64,000 nt of DNA from Crocinitomicaceae bacterium (GTDB lineage: Bacteria > Bacteroidota > Bacteroidia > Flavobacteriales_D > Crocinitomicaceae), in NCBI GenBank assembly GCA_022447585.1, contig JAKVAR010000006.1, positions 1-64,000 of the forward strand, read 5' to 3'. A program made the position numbers and the translations under genes. Under the pieces are notes generated by a model. It was not told where the DNA came from, did not search any database, and worked only from the letters and a program-made list of their open reading frames with translations. Below are positions 36,212-45,619 of the stretch, piece after piece. Every line of letters begins with the position of its first letter. Position 1 is the first letter of the stretch.

Positions 36212-36823
36212 TTAAAAAGGAGAAAAAGCATTTTGCTCATCTAAGGCTTTTGCCATTCTTCTAACAATTCTTCTCGCCAATTGATCCGCAGTCGTGTCTG
36301 GACTATCATTCGTTGCTCTTCCTTCAACCACACCAACAGGTGCATTAAAGCCATCTTTTTTAGAAAAAATAGTTAAGCGTAAATTCATTTCAGTAGTGTA
36401 ATCAACGGTTTTTGTCGTTTGTACAGAGCCAGATACAGCGGTAGATTGTCCTTTCTTTCGATTAACCGTAGCATACGCATTGCCAGTGGTTTTATTCATC
36501 GTACCCTTTGAAGACTGCACGACCTCAATTAAAATTAAGGTTTCGATATTACTTTTGCTGAGCATACTCATAAAAGTATCCTCCGACACTTCAGTTCCCG
36601 GAAGAAAAAGGGTATTATACGATTTTATATTTGCTCCAGACTTAGAAAAGTATTCAAGAGTTTTGCTCATCGATTTTGCATCTGCGTCCTCAAATGAAAT
36701 TAATGTAGTTCCCTGTATTGAATGATTCAGGTCACCATATTTATATATTTTGTTACCAATTTTTTCTTGGGCCATAATAGACCAAGACAGCACTACAAGT
36801 AATAATAATAACGAATGTTTCAT
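36212..36823 (-). CDS. Secreted protein of unknown function
   Basis: A 203-residue protein with a signal peptide ending SIMAQ. The mature protein alternates beta strands and a Thr/Lys-rich middle (NKTTGNAYATVNRKKGQST). It ends RRIVRRMAKALDEQNAFSPF. The pattern is like Bacteroidota periplasmic proteins with a 'TxLxxxxxxxxG' nucleation, but no family is named. The start codon is a few nt from the nearest possible promoter. Confidence 0.7.
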   Translation of the reverse strand: MKHSLLLLLVVLSWSIMAQEKIGNKIYKYGDLNHSIQGTTLISFEDADAKSMSKTLEYFSKSGANIKSYNTLFLPGTEVSEDTFMSMLSKSNIETLILIEVVQSSKGTMNKTTGNAYATVNRKKGQSTAVSGSVQTTKTVDYTTEMNLRLTIFSKKDGFNAPVGVVEGRATNDSPDTTADQLARRIVRRMAKALDEQNAFSPF

Positions 36824-37219
36824 GAGGCAAATTTACAAATTAAAATAGTTCCATACCATCCATTCTATGAATAAGTTGTCAAACTTTCAAGAATACAAAT
36901 TTAGTGTATCATCAAAAATAAAATTCTCACTATTTATTTCATTTCAGCCGGAACTATACAAGCGAGGCACTGCCGTAATAATCAATCACAGAATATTTTG
37001 AAGATGACAATGAAACCGTAATACTTGTTTAACTAACGTAGCGAACTATAATAACAACAAATAAACGCATAACATTTTCTAGGCGTCTGTTACTATTTTT
37101 AAACCGTTACACGCACATACAATTATACCCAAAATTACCACCTATTATTATCAGTTTTTATTTAAGAGTGATCTTTGAAGACGGTAAAATCAAAATACAT
37201 CATTCCAATATAAAAAAAT
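36824..37219. other. Intergenic stretch, mostly featureless
   Basis: No coding ORF supported. AT-rich, with only weak matches to promoter elements next to 36823; the right edge carries the terminator at 37220-37236. Confidence 0.3.
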
Positions 37220-37236
37220 GGAGGGCTTTACCCTCC
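37220..37236 (-). terminator. Rho-independent terminator for the 37304-38960 operon
   Basis: GGAGGG-loop-CCCTCC hairpin (6-bp stem, 5-nt loop). On the - strand it is followed by A then seven Ts. It lies 68 nt beyond the stop of the gene at 37304-38497. Confidence 0.7.
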
Positions 37237-37303
37237 AAAAAAATAACAACTCAGGGAGAAACTCCCCCTAACCATAGAAATAGTCGAATCAATGAATAAC
37301 ATG

Positions 37304-38497
37304 TTAAAAAGCCCGAACAGCGCGAACATAGAAATTCAAGTTCTTACCATTTTGAAGCTGTCCACCACCGTTGAAAAACTGTAACCAGGCGCTGTTGTTA
37401 TCAAACTCCGTGGAACTCCAATAGTAGTCACTTGCGAAACCACCAACATTTCCTAATCCTGTGGTATTTCCTTGGCCAATGTTTTGATACATTCTATTTA
37501 ATTCTTCAATTGATGGTAAATACCAATCGTTATAGCCTCCGATTGATAAGTTTGCACAAATCGCCGCTGCCGAAGTCGTTCCCCCTTGAATTTCATTAAT
37601 CATTGGAGTGTTATATTTTCCTTCAAACATTCCGCTTCCATTACCTCTACTAACATCGATAAAAGATCCATTATACCATTGAGCACCTGTACTTTGATCA
37701 GATGGTGCGCTAATTAAACCGTGACAACCTGTTGGGTCCAAATAAAAGATTATGCCACCTTGATATGTATCACCTATTGCAAAACCGCATGTGCCAGAAG
37801 TGCTAATTACATTATTCGTAATATCAATTCCTGTTCCAGCAGCATAAACTCCTATGCTATCTTCAAAAGTTCCACCGCCATTACTTAGGGTTACTGTTGT
37901 TCCTACGCGGCTTATTGTTTGTATTTCATTTGTTGGATCCGAATCCGCATCATCAACTAAATCAATTCCATAGGTTCCCAAGTAAACTTGACCTCCATTG
38001 GATAAGTAAAGGGTGTCATTTGAGAAAGAGACTAACTGAATTTCGTTATTTGGGTCTGGATCTGCATCATCAACCAAATCATTCGTTACATTTTCAGCTG
38101 TATTTGCGTACAACGCATAAGGTACGCTCATCAGCTGGCTTGTCCCCATTACAGCATAACTTGATCCACCCGTTACATCAACAGCTGTTTCAATAAAATA
38201 TGGTCCCACGGACCAATCAATGACGCTAAAATCTCCAATTACAACAGTTCCTGTTCCTATTTCTAGGTTTACCAAACCATATGCATTGGTTATAGGAGCA
38301 AATGTTTCTTGATAGACTGTTGTTCCTCCGATAGATCCTTGTTGAATCGTCATTCTCAACCCAACAGCTTGGTTGTTTAATATCGTGTTACTAGCATCTC
38401 TTACTACTGCCTGGTATTTAAACCCTTCTGGCGCTTGTCCAAAAGATGTTAATGAAATAGTTAATATTGCAACAAGGGATAAAATTATTTTTTTCAT
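37304..38497 (-). CDS. Secreted protein with DUF1566-like C-terminal domain
   Basis: A 397-residue protein with a signal peptide ending SFGQ. Residues 20-130 are the common Bacteroidota fibre-like region (GFKYQAVVRDASNTIL, YFIETAVDVTGG, MSVPYALYANTAENV). Two short repeats, DDADPDPNNEIQ and DDADSDPTNEIQ, with following strands, form the middle. The C-terminal 150 residues resemble the DUF1566/Lcl domain: GYNDWYLPSIEELN, YYWSSTE, NFYVRAVRAF. Secretion through the usual export route; T9SS CTD absent. It is preceded by, and probably in one operon with, the gene at 38499-38960. Confidence 0.85.
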   Translation of the reverse strand: MKKIILSLVAILTISLTSFGQAPEGFKYQAVVRDASNTILNNQAVGLRMTIQQGSIGGTTVYQETFAPITNAYGLVNLEIGTGTVVIGDFSVIDWSVGPYFIETAVDVTGGSSYAVMGTSQLMSVPYALYANTAENVTNDLVDDADPDPNNEIQLVSFSNDTLYLSNGGQVYLGTYGIDLVDDADSDPTNEIQTISRVGTTVTLSNGGGTFEDSIGVYAAGTGIDITNNVISTSGTCGFAIGDTYQGGIIFYLDPTGCHGLISAPSDQSTGAQWYNGSFIDVSRGNGSGMFEGKYNTPMINEIQGGTTSAAAICANLSIGGYNDWYLPSIEELNRMYQNIGQGNTTGLGNVGGFASDYYWSSTEFDNNSAWLQFFNGGGQLQNGKNLNFYVRAVRAF

Positions 38498-38498
38498 G

Positions 38499-38960
38499 TT
38501 AATGTGTTTTTATAAGTTTAAATGCCTTTAGACTTTCTGTCTCGTTATTCAAGATTATTGAATAGTTCCCTGGAGTTAATTGACTTACTTGAATAGATGT
38601 TTGCTCTGCAGAAAGTAAGTTCTGCATAACGATTTTCCCTTGTGCGTCATAGATTGTGCACATCACATTGTCAAACATACTTGTTCTAATGTTTAATATA
38701 TCAGACGTAGGGTTTGGAAAAATTAAGACTTCGTAATTGGGAGCAAAATCTTGTAGTTCGACAAATTGCCATAGGGTTTGGTGAAAACCTTGTGTTATAT
38801 CATTGACCCCATCCGTTTCAGTATTTATTGCAATCTCTCCTATTGTAAAATCAATATTTGCAACTGCATTAGAGTATGAATCTCCTTGAGTCGATACCAC
38901 ATTTTGTGCTGAGCTGGATAAAGTCGAAGCGAGTGAAAATAAGACTAATTTATTCTTCAT
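38499..38960 (-). CDS. Small T9SS-secreted protein
   Basis: A 153-residue protein with a short signal peptide (about 1-19, ending SSSAQ). Residues 20-70 are a beta-rich module (FTIGEIAINTETDGVND, GFHQTLWQ) known from Bacteroidota SprB/T9SS partners. The rest is a complete type A sorting domain (VLIFPNPTSDILNI, final KAFKLIKTH). The stop is one base before the start of the downstream gene at 38497, so the two are cotranscribed. Confidence 0.85.
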   Translation of the reverse strand: MKNKLVLFSLASTLSSSAQNVVSTQGDSYSNAVANIDFTIGEIAINTETDGVNDITQGFHQTLWQFVELQDFAPNYEVLIFPNPTSDILNIRTSMFDNVMCTIYDAQGKIVMQNLLSAEQTSIQVSQLTPGNYSIILNNETESLKAFKLIKTH

Positions 38961-38996
38961 AATAAGTATAATTAGGCCGCAAAAATAAGTGAAAAA

Positions 38997-39084
38997 CTCA
39001 TATAACCTGAACTCTGTATTAGTCTAGAATTGATTAATCAAACGGATTTGGACTATTATATGAGAATAGAGAAATTTAAGGCAA
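38997..39084. repeat. 88-bp direct repeat, copy A
   Basis: Bases 38997-39084 match 41708-41794 at about 90% with one gap, both in the same orientation, from ctcatataacctgaa to aaatttaaggcaa. It lies just upstream of the - strand operon at 38960. The two copies flank 2.6 kb containing the genes at 39550 and 39965. No transposase or clear target duplication is seen. Confidence 0.75.
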
Positions 39085-39479
39085 CTTACATATTTGGTCT
39101 TTCAAAACTTTTACCTCATGGACAGCAGATTAGACTCAAAATTATATCGAGACAATTAAATAATAAAAGATAATTTAAAAGATACGGATTACTTTTAAGA
39201 ATTCTATGAAAAAAGAGAAAGCAAACTAACTAAGGGTTAAACTTAAAAGATAATAACATCAAATTAGATCTACTTGAAGTCCCCTTTATTATCAAGTTTC
39301 ACATTAAGATTTCAAAATATAGAAGAATATATTAGTTGGAGACATAAAAAATGTGCTTCCTTCAGACTTAATGATAATACTTGGTATCTAAGAAAATATG
39401 CGCTCTAAGAATATCTTAAAAAGTTTCAGATACGTCAACATTCATAACATTATCAATCGATCAAGTAATTGTACCCTAT
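39085..39479. other. Intergenic stretch, nothing recognised
   Basis: Only fragments of open frames without start codons are present. The promoter of the gene at 39550 begins at 39480. Confidence 0.3.
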
Positions 39480-39508
39480 TTTGTCCCCCTGACATAGTGG
39501 TAAGTTTG
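39480..39508 (+). promoter_or_regulatory. Probable Bacteroidota-type promoter for 39550
   Basis: A TTTG at 39480-39483 and TAAGTTTG at 39501-39508 are separated by 17 nt, fitting the -33 TTTG / -7 TAnnTTTG pattern. The transcript would begin about 35 nt before the ATG at 39550. Confidence 0.45.
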
Positions 39509-39549
39509 ATATGTACATTCTACATTTGGTTTAACTCTAAAATACATTT

Positions 39550-39939
39550 ATGGAAAGTACTCTCAAAGTTCAGCATGAATACAACACCTTAGAAAAGGTT
39601 GAACAATTCGTTAAGCAAGAATCCTCTTACAACTGTTCAATTGAATATGATAGTTGGGATGTTAGAACAGACGCGAATGGACAGATGGAAAAATGTGCAT
39701 TAATTAAGAAAAGTGGAATGCATGGGATGAAAATACATTTCACAAAGGAAAATGAAATTTTGATATGTCATTTAATTCCTAGTAAGGTAATGAATGCCTA
39801 TTTCGGTAGAAGTCAAAAAACCAGAAGAAATATTCTAGAGATTATCGCCGGAAGTATTAAGGACTCCTTGCTTCTGGGCAGTCAAAAAAAGGCTTTCAAA
39901 GAGATGGAAGAAGTACTGCTTAAAATAGCCGAGAAATAA
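39550..39939 (+). CDS. Small cytosolic protein, unknown function
   Basis: A 129-residue protein without signal or membrane segments. It has a basic middle (GMHGMKIHFTKENEIL) and a C-terminal helical part (ILEIIAGSIKDSLLLGSQKK). No family recognised. It lies 25 nt ahead of the T9SS gene and may be transcribed with it; such pairs suggest a regulator or accessory protein but nothing in the sequence proves it. Confidence 0.6.
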   Translation: MESTLKVQHEYNTLEKVEQFVKQESSYNCSIEYDSWDVRTDANGQMEKCALIKKSGMHGMKIHFTKENEILICHLIPSKVMNAYFGRSQKTRRNILEIIAGSIKDSLLLGSQKKAFKEMEEVLLKIAEK

Positions 39940-39964
39940 CTATAAATAATCAAACCACATATAC

Positions 39965-41233
39965 ATGAAAAGAATAACTACAAGCATTATTGTATTTGCA
40001 GTAATCAATTTAATTGCCCTGGATGTGAATGCTCAAAATGTAAACATTCCTGATGCCAATTTCAAAGCATACTTAGTGGGAAATACAGCAATAAACACGA
40101 ATGCAGATACTGAAATTCAAATAAGTGAAGCAACTGCTTTTAGTGGGCAGATAGCTTGTTCAAACCTAGGAATTACTGACATGACGGGATTAGAAGAATT
40201 CACGAGTCTGACCATTTTGCAATGTATACAAAACAATTTCGCCACTTTAGATGTAAGCCAAAACACAGCGTTAACCTTACTTAATTGTGGTAATTCAGGT
40301 TTAACTACTCTTGACGTTAGCCAGAATTTAGCGTTGCAACACTTAATTTGTGATAATACTGCCTTAAATTCAATTGATGTTAGCCAAAATTCTAACTTGC
40401 TTAATTTGAAAATTCTAAACAACAGTGTAACAACATTAGATGTTTCTCAGAACCCTTTGTTAACGTATTTGAGAATTGACGGTAACAATATAGGCGCGTT
40501 AGATTTAAGTATGAATCCAAATTTGACTGCAATGGAATGCAGCGGGAATAATTTAACTGAGTTAAATTTGACAAATATTAGCACCAGTACACTAACAATT
40601 TTTGACGCCTCATCGAACCCTAATTTAAGTTGTATTCAAGTAGATGATGTTGCAGCAGCAACTGCAGTTTGGACAAATATTGATCCTGCATCAAGTTTTA
40701 GTCTAGATTGTTCAATTTATGTTTCATCAATAACTGTCCAAGGAGAAGCAGGATTATCTGCCATTACAAACCAAGGAGGAACACTACAAATGGAAGCAGA
40801 TGTGTTACCCTTAAATGCAGATGATAATACTTACACTTGGAGTGTAACCAACGGAACAGGTTCTGCGAGCATTAATATCAATGGATTGTTAACAGCTATT
40901 ACAGATGGGACTGTTACTGTAACAGCAACAGCAAATGATGGCTCGGGTGTGACAGGAAATACTATTATAACTATCTCTAATCAAAGTGTTGGAATTGATG
41001 ACCTAAGCAATATTCATAAATTAACTATCTACCCAAATCCGGCCGGCAACCAACTATATATTCGCACGGATGAAAAAATCGAATTAATAACAGTTGTAGA
41101 TGTTACAGGTAAAACAATTAAGGCGATAACAAACAATGATTCCATTGATGTTTCAAATTTAAACGGTGGAATTTACTTTTTGCAAGTAAAAACGAATGAA
41201 GGAATATCCAGTAAAAAGTTTCTAAAAAAGTAA
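39965..41233 (+). CDS. T9SS-secreted leucine-rich repeat protein with Big2-like domain
   Basis: A 422-residue protein: signal peptide ending VNAQ, then NVNIPDANFKAYLV, then seven or so repeats of the form LxxLDVSQNxxLxxLxCxxN (for example TLDVSQNTALTLLNCGN). Residues about 250-340 form an Ig-like Big2-type domain (SITVQGEAGLSAI, YTWSVTNGTGSASIN). The C-terminus is a type A sorting domain (LTIYPNPAGNQLYI, final SSKKFLKK). Likely a surface adhesion or binding protein. A terminator hairpin follows at 41258. The start of this protein resembles a decayed gene at 44615-45074. Confidence 0.85.
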   Translation: MKRITTSIIVFAVINLIALDVNAQNVNIPDANFKAYLVGNTAINTNADTEIQISEATAFSGQIACSNLGITDMTGLEEFTSLTILQCIQNNFATLDVSQNTALTLLNCGNSGLTTLDVSQNLALQHLICDNTALNSIDVSQNSNLLNLKILNNSVTTLDVSQNPLLTYLRIDGNNIGALDLSMNPNLTAMECSGNNLTELNLTNISTSTLTIFDASSNPNLSCIQVDDVAAATAVWTNIDPASSFSLDCSIYVSSITVQGEAGLSAITNQGGTLQMEADVLPLNADDNTYTWSVTNGTGSASININGLLTAITDGTVTVTATANDGSGVTGNTIITISNQSVGIDDLSNIHKLTIYPNPAGNQLYIRTDEKIELITVVDVTGKTIKAITNNDSIDVSNLNGGIYFLQVKTNEGISSKKFLKK

Positions 41234-41257
41234 TAACCCCGTCTACGAATTTAAATG

Positions 41258-41284
41258 AAAGGCTATTAATTATTGATAGCCTTT
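41258..41284 (+). terminator. Rho-independent terminator
   Basis: AAAGGCTAT/ATAGCCTTT with a 9-nt loop, followed by ttc and more Ts, 24 nt after the stop at 41233. Confidence 0.75.
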
Positions 41285-41990
41285 TTCTTTGAGTTATTAA
41301 ACCGAGTTAGGTTTCATTTAGCCCACATTTTGTTCCGTGAACTGCTCAAAACAAGTGCTTATATTACCTCAAGATGTTTCCTTTTCAAGCAAGTTTTCAT
41401 CTTCCAAAGTGAAACGTTCTCTGGTGATTTTTGGTGGTCACTTAGTTTAAATGCGAAAACGAAGACCATTAAACAAACATTAAAATGAGTAATTAACTCA
41501 AATAATATTTCTGATTTACCACTCCGGGTATATTTCCCAGAAACAATTCACCTTGACATTATTTGAAGATAAATATCTAAAAAATATTATAGAAGTCTAG
41601 ATGACCACTTCTAAATATTAAGTAGAGATTATATGAATAATTACAATCAAGTCAACTTAATTAAGTACATAAATTCAAACGATATCTATATAAATTCGAA
41701 AAATACTCTCATATAACCTGAATTCTGTATTAGTCTAGAATTGATTAATCAAACGGATTGGGGCTATTATATAGGAATAGAAAATTTAAGGCAAATAGAA
41801 CTATTTTTTGTAAAAACCCTTTTCAGAGAATATGTAAAGAAATAATTCAAGCCATATTCTCTTGGCCCTTCACAATACTATATTCCTATCCATCTAATTG
41901 GTCCCTTATATTGAATAACTAATCATCAACTTTATACCACGAAACTATTAACAAGAAGGTACATCAAAAATATGCGGACTTTCAATTAAA
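41285..41990. other. Intergenic stretch holding repeat copy B
   Basis: No convincing gene. A 71-codon ORF at 41273-41488 overlaps the terminator and has no protein-like composition. The 88-bp repeat copy lies at 41708-41794. Confidence 0.35.
41708..41794. repeat. 88-bp direct repeat, copy B
   Basis: See copy A at 38997-39084. This copy is isolated in the intergenic space, 250 nt from the stop of the - strand lipoprotein gene. Confidence 0.75.
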
Positions 41991-42020
41991 AAAGCCGCTT
42001 CATTTTGATGAAGCGGCTTT
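41991..42020 (-). terminator. Strong terminator hairpin for the gene at 42048
   Basis: A perfect 13-bp stem (AAAGCCGCTTCAT/ATGAAGCGGCTTT) with a 4-nt loop. On the - strand the T-run ggcttttttaatt follows the stem. It starts 28 nt beyond the stop at 42048. Confidence 0.8.
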
Positions 42021-42047
42021 AAAGTATTTGAAATTATCTCTCAGTTA

Positions 42048-42746
42048 TTACCCTACAATATTTACAGCAATACTCTCACCTTTATAAACTGTGATAATTT
42101 TCCCTCCTGCTCCTGTTCCTTCTTGCAGGTTACTTATTTTTTCTCTTTCTATTGTTATAGTAGCAACACCCGTTGATAACGCCTGTAACCCACTATAGCT
42201 CAATTGAATATTAGTATCTCCATCTTCATTGGAAGTAAACGTTTGTGTGCCATTAAGACCTGTGATAGTCACTCTTATTACTTCTCCTTGTTGGATAGCA
42301 TCTCCAGTCCAAGGCAAATAAAACGTCGCTCCTTTTGATATGCTATATAAATTGTCTGGTAATTCAATAGATGAAGGAGCTACAGCATCATTAGAAAATA
42401 GTTGATCATCATTGTTACGGTAGTTGAAAGTTCCCCCATTAATTTCAGGTGAATTAGTTATTTTGTAGGAACGTGATCCGCCACTCCAAGATAATAAACT
42501 ACCTCCAAAATCTACTCTCGATGGAGAAATTAATTCTACTTTTGATCCGTTATTGTTGTCTTCTCTAAATGTCGCGCCTATGTCTGCTCTATTATCGTCT
42601 GCATCGTATTCATAGGTATACTCGGCGTAAATTCTACTTTGGTCTAAATCAGATGAGCTTTCCTTTTTACATGAAGAAAAACATAGAACTGTAAACATTA
42701 AGAATACAGATATTGATGTTAAATTTTTAAGATTCATAATTTTCAT
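42048..42746 (-). CDS. Lipoprotein, unknown function
   Basis: A 232-residue predicted lipoprotein with a lipobox FSSC before KKESSSD (starts at ATG 42746 or 42737; the further upstream frame is not credible). The mature part is a beta-rich single domain with DDNRADIGATFREDNN, SGGSRSYKITNSPEIN and a C-terminal beta hairpin AGGKIITVYKGESIAV. No family recognised. A promoter motif and a 5' UTR inverted repeat lie upstream, and a strong terminator downstream, so this is an autonomous single-gene unit. Confidence 0.75.
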   Translation of the reverse strand: MKIMNLKNLTSISVFLMFTVLCFSSCKKESSSDLDQSRIYAEYTYEYDADDNRADIGATFREDNNNGSKVELISPSRVDFGGSLLSWSGGSRSYKITNSPEINGGTFNYRNNDDQLFSNDAVAPSSIELPDNLYSISKGATFYLPWTGDAIQQGEVIRVTITGLNGTQTFTSNEDGDTNIQLSYSGLQALSTGVATITIEREKISNLQEGTGAGGKIITVYKGESIAVNIVG

Positions 42747-42780
42747 TTCAAAAAAATTAAATAAAATATTTAGTTCAATT

Positions 42781-42812
42781 AAAACACCACATATCCAATG
42801 ATTTGGTGTTTT
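42781..42812 (-). promoter_or_regulatory. Inverted repeat in the 5' untranslated region
   Basis: Nine bases aaaacacca (42781-42789) are complementary to tggtgtttt (42804-42812) across a 14-nt loop. It lies between the putative promoter and the lipoprotein start codon, so it would form in the mRNA leader. A regulatory role is only inferred. Confidence 0.4.
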
Positions 42813-42819
42813 GAGGGCG

Positions 42820-42827
42820 CAAAGATA
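42820..42827 (-). promoter_or_regulatory. Candidate -7 promoter element (TATCTTTG)
   Basis: On the - strand the sequence is TATCTTTG, a perfect TAnnTTTG -7 element, about 74 nt ahead of the start codon at 42746. The -33 TTTG is not clear (an AT-rich stretch lies there). Confidence 0.45.
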
Positions 42828-42833
42828 GTTCAT

Positions 42834-43357
42834 TTTAACTAAAAAACGAATTAGTTCAATGAATAATAGTTACTCACGCGATATAAACCTGAATTATTCA
42901 ACTAATTCACATACAAACAGATAATAAATAAAAACTCTTTCCCTTAGCTTACGAACAATCGTTTTATTGGCATTAATGTTTTCTCTCAAAGTAGCGAACC
43001 AAGTACTATTAAATCAAAATTTACTATTAACAGTCATTTTTCGAATACCTCCGAAGCTATAATCGACAACTACAATATTGAAAAAGCAAGGGATAAAATA
43101 CCTAAAACAATATATTTGAGGCTATTAACAATGAATACACTACAGTCTGAAAGACTAATTTCACAAATGAAATCATAATAATTTGGGATGCTATGGATAA
43201 TTACTCACTATAATGACGTAAATAGAAAACTGTATACAACAAAGCATCTAAAAATCACTCTGACGATAACTATAAGGAGATCATCAAACTTCGCGGACCA
43301 AATTCAAAAATTGGTTATTTTTAGCTAAACATTGGTTTTAATTCAAAAAAATTAATC
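42834..43357. other. Intergenic stretch, nothing recognised
   Basis: 524 nt between the divergent genes at 42746 and 43358. It holds no ORF with protein-like composition, no repeat and no attC-like core. Confidence 0.3.
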
Positions 43358-44470
43358 ATGATGAATAAAATGTCTCGAATAATTAGTCTTGTACTTGCCT
43401 TCTTAATCCTTTATAACCCAGCATTTGCATGCACAGGCATCACTCTAAAATCAAAAGATGGCGGAATTATCGTTGCTAGAACTGTAGAATGGGCTTTGAG
43501 CGATGCGCAACACAATAAAATCCTAATAGTACCAAGGAATAAAAAATTTAAAGGCCAAACACCTCAAGGTTACAATGGTAAATCGTGGACAGGAAAGTAT
43601 GGATTTGTAACCCTTACTGCTTACGGACAAAACTATGGCCCAGATGGTTTAAATGAAGAAGGTTTGTACGTTGGAGTATATTATCTTCCAGGATTTGCCA
43701 AATATAGTACATATGACCCTGAACATGCGGCCAATTCAATGAGTGTCGGAGATTTAATGCAATGGATGTTGTCCTCGTTTAAATCCGTAGACGAAATTAT
43801 ATCAAATCTTAACTCTGTGACCGTAGTTGAAGTTATCAACAAAGAGTTTGGTGGTGCCGATTTACCCTTTCATTTTAAAATTGCTGACCCGAGTGGGAAT
43901 AGTAAAATCATTGAAATTGTCAACAACGGTGAAGTAAAAGTATATGAACCTTATTTGGGTGTTATCACAAATTCACCAACTTATGACTGGCATGTAACTA
44001 ATCAAAGAAACTACTTAAGACTTACCAATGCACCTAACCCTGAAAGAAATTTTGAGCCCTACAATTTAAAGCCAATTGGAGGTGGATCGGGATTACTAGG
44101 AATACCAGGTGATTTTACTCCACCATCAAGATTTACAAGAGCTGCCGCATTTACTGCATCATGTCGCCCTTTAGAAAATAGTCAAGATGCTGTTCTAGAA
44201 TCTTTTAGAATATTAGACAATTTTAATATTCCTTTAGGAGCCCATGTTCCGAAAGAATACATGCCAAATGATATTAGTAGTGCAACACAAATGACAACCT
44301 CATCAGATTTGAAAAACAGGGTGTTTTATTTTCATACCATGTGGAACAGACAGATTAGAAAAATAGATTTAAATAGTATTGACTTTAGTACAATTAAAGA
44401 ACAAATAATTGATGATGACAAGACTAAAACCAACAATATTAAAGATGTATCACCAAAGAATAAAAACTAA
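43358..44470 (+). CDS. Choloylglycine hydrolase / penicillin V acylase family enzyme
   Basis: A 370-residue protein of the Ntn-hydrolase superfamily, CBAH/PVA group. The signal peptide ends at Ala24, so Cys25 of ACTGITL becomes the N-terminal nucleophile. Family residues visible include R at [11 protein letters not shown] in [17 protein letters not shown] pairs ([16 protein letters not shown]) and the region [13 protein letters not shown]. It probably hydrolyses an amide such as an acyl-homoserine lactone, bile salt or penicillin V; the substrate is unknown. The last 25 residues are hydrophilic. A weak terminator follows. Confidence 0.85.
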   Translation: MMNKMSRIISLVLAFLILYNPAFACTGITLKSKDGGIIVARTVEWALSDAQHNKILIVPRNKKFKGQTPQGYNGKSWTGKYGFVTLTAYGQNYGPDGLNEEGLYVGVYYLPGFAKYSTYDPEHAANSMSVGDLMQWMLSSFKSVDEIISNLNSVTVVEVINKEFGGADLPFHFKIADPSGNSKIIEIVNNGEVKVYEPYLGVITNSPTYDWHVTNQRNYLRLTNAPNPERNFEPYNLKPIGGGSGLLGIPGDFTPPSRFTRAAAFTASCRPLENSQDAVLESFRILDNFNIPLGAHVPKEYMPNDISSATQMTTSSDLKNRVFYFHTMWNRQIRKIDLNSIDFSTIKEQIIDDDKTKTNNIKDVSPKNKN

Positions 44471-44564
44471 AGCGAACACTGGAGGATTGACAAGTCATTT
44501 CTGTTAGAAAAGAACAAAGAGAGATATCTGTTTTTTAGATTAATTCAGGGGAAATCAAAGAAAA

Positions 44565-44590
44565 AAATCCCGCCAGACTTGGTGGGATTT
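44565..44590. terminator. Terminator hairpin, best for the - strand
   Basis: AAATCCCGCCA/TGGTGGGATTT with a 4-nt loop (one G-T pair). On the - strand the stem is followed by seven Ts; on the + strand only by a short T-run. It lies between the acylase and the decayed - strand T9SS gene and may serve both. Confidence 0.6.
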
Positions 44591-44614
44591 GTTCAAATAA
44601 TTCCAAAGTTTAAT

Positions 44615-45074
44615 CTATTTTTTAATCCCCTTGAACGTCTTTTGTATACCGTTATAATATATATAATTATAAAATATACCCACGGATTTAGTTTTCCAAA
44701 TTAATCACGTTCCCACTTTCATTCATAAGAAGTTGACCTGATGGTAAAATCGAAGCCTTGAATTTCTAGGTTGGATTGAACCGTTATATAATTGCTTCTA
44801 GGATTTAGTACTAACTGTATTTGAGTTGCTGTCTGCTATATGATGCCAACGTTATAACAGTCCTCATTGAATTCAATTTGCGCATCAACAGACAGTTAGA
44901 TTGATTCTCAGAAACACTAAGGTTGTCCAAACTTACATTGTTTGACAAGTCGATTGTATTAATAGCAAGAGCACCCAGTAAGAAGGTCTTAAACTGTGGA
45001 TCAGGAATATGCACGTTTTGGGCAAAAGAAGTATAGCAAGCTGCTATTAATTTAGTAAGTATTAAATGTTTCAT
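44615..45074 (-). pseudogene. LRR/T9SS protein remnant
   Basis: The intact first part (ATG 45074) reads MKHLILTKLIAACYTSFAQ then NVHIPDPQFKTFLLGALAIN, matching the start of the T9SS LRR protein at 39965 (NVNIPDANFKAYLV). After broken frames the end on the same strand reads VGIFYNYIYYNGIQKTFKGI then KK and TAG at 44615, the final strands of a type A sorting domain. The LRR part is mostly deleted. The 87-residue ORF alone is not a functional protein. Confidence 0.6.
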
Positions 45075-45619
45075 TTGTCTTTTCTTTTCAAAAAAACGAG
45101 ATTACCCTTTAATTCTCTGCCTTAAATTTATTTCGTGATCAATTAAATTCAGTAATTGCCAATATCACTTGAGGAAGCTTGAGTAAGTCTCTATTTTGAA
45201 CAGTTACGGGGTTTTTCACAGAAATTGTTTTTGGTCAAAATCCCCGAACCCTCAAATAAAACTTAAATATGAAAAGAAAATGTTCTTGATGAACATATAC
45301 CATTGGATAATGAATAGTCCTAACAATAGATTTGAGATATTTGATTGGTTATGCTATTTGCAAATAGTCTTTTTAATCATCTTCTGATAAAAAAATTGCA
45401 GTAAAAGAAATGATAACTTATTATTCAACAAAATTGTAATACCAACAAATCGATAACGCGTAACCTAAAGTATAAATACACATAAAATTACCTGAACCCC
45501 GCGCATATTCTCCTTTCAAACAAATCATTTTTGGATTAAAAATCTATTCTTAACTTCGAAAAAACAACATTAATAGCGATTCACACTTTACTGAGTTGAG
45601 TTCATTAGTCCCATTAAAA
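45075..45619. other. Intergenic stretch, nothing recognised
   Basis: A 63-codon ORF at 45196-45387 is rejected for composition. No promoter is distinct. The nuclease gene starts at 45620. Confidence 0.3.

Noticed and set aside
37897..38196. + strand ORF inside the DUF1566-like gene
   Set aside because: Shadow frame of repeats in the opposite gene.
41273..41488. ORF of 71 codons after the T9SS LRR gene
   Set aside because: Overlaps the terminator hairpin and has random, Phe/Leu-rich composition.
45196..45387. ORF of 63 codons before the nuclease gene
   Set aside because: No start context or protein-like composition; likely chance.
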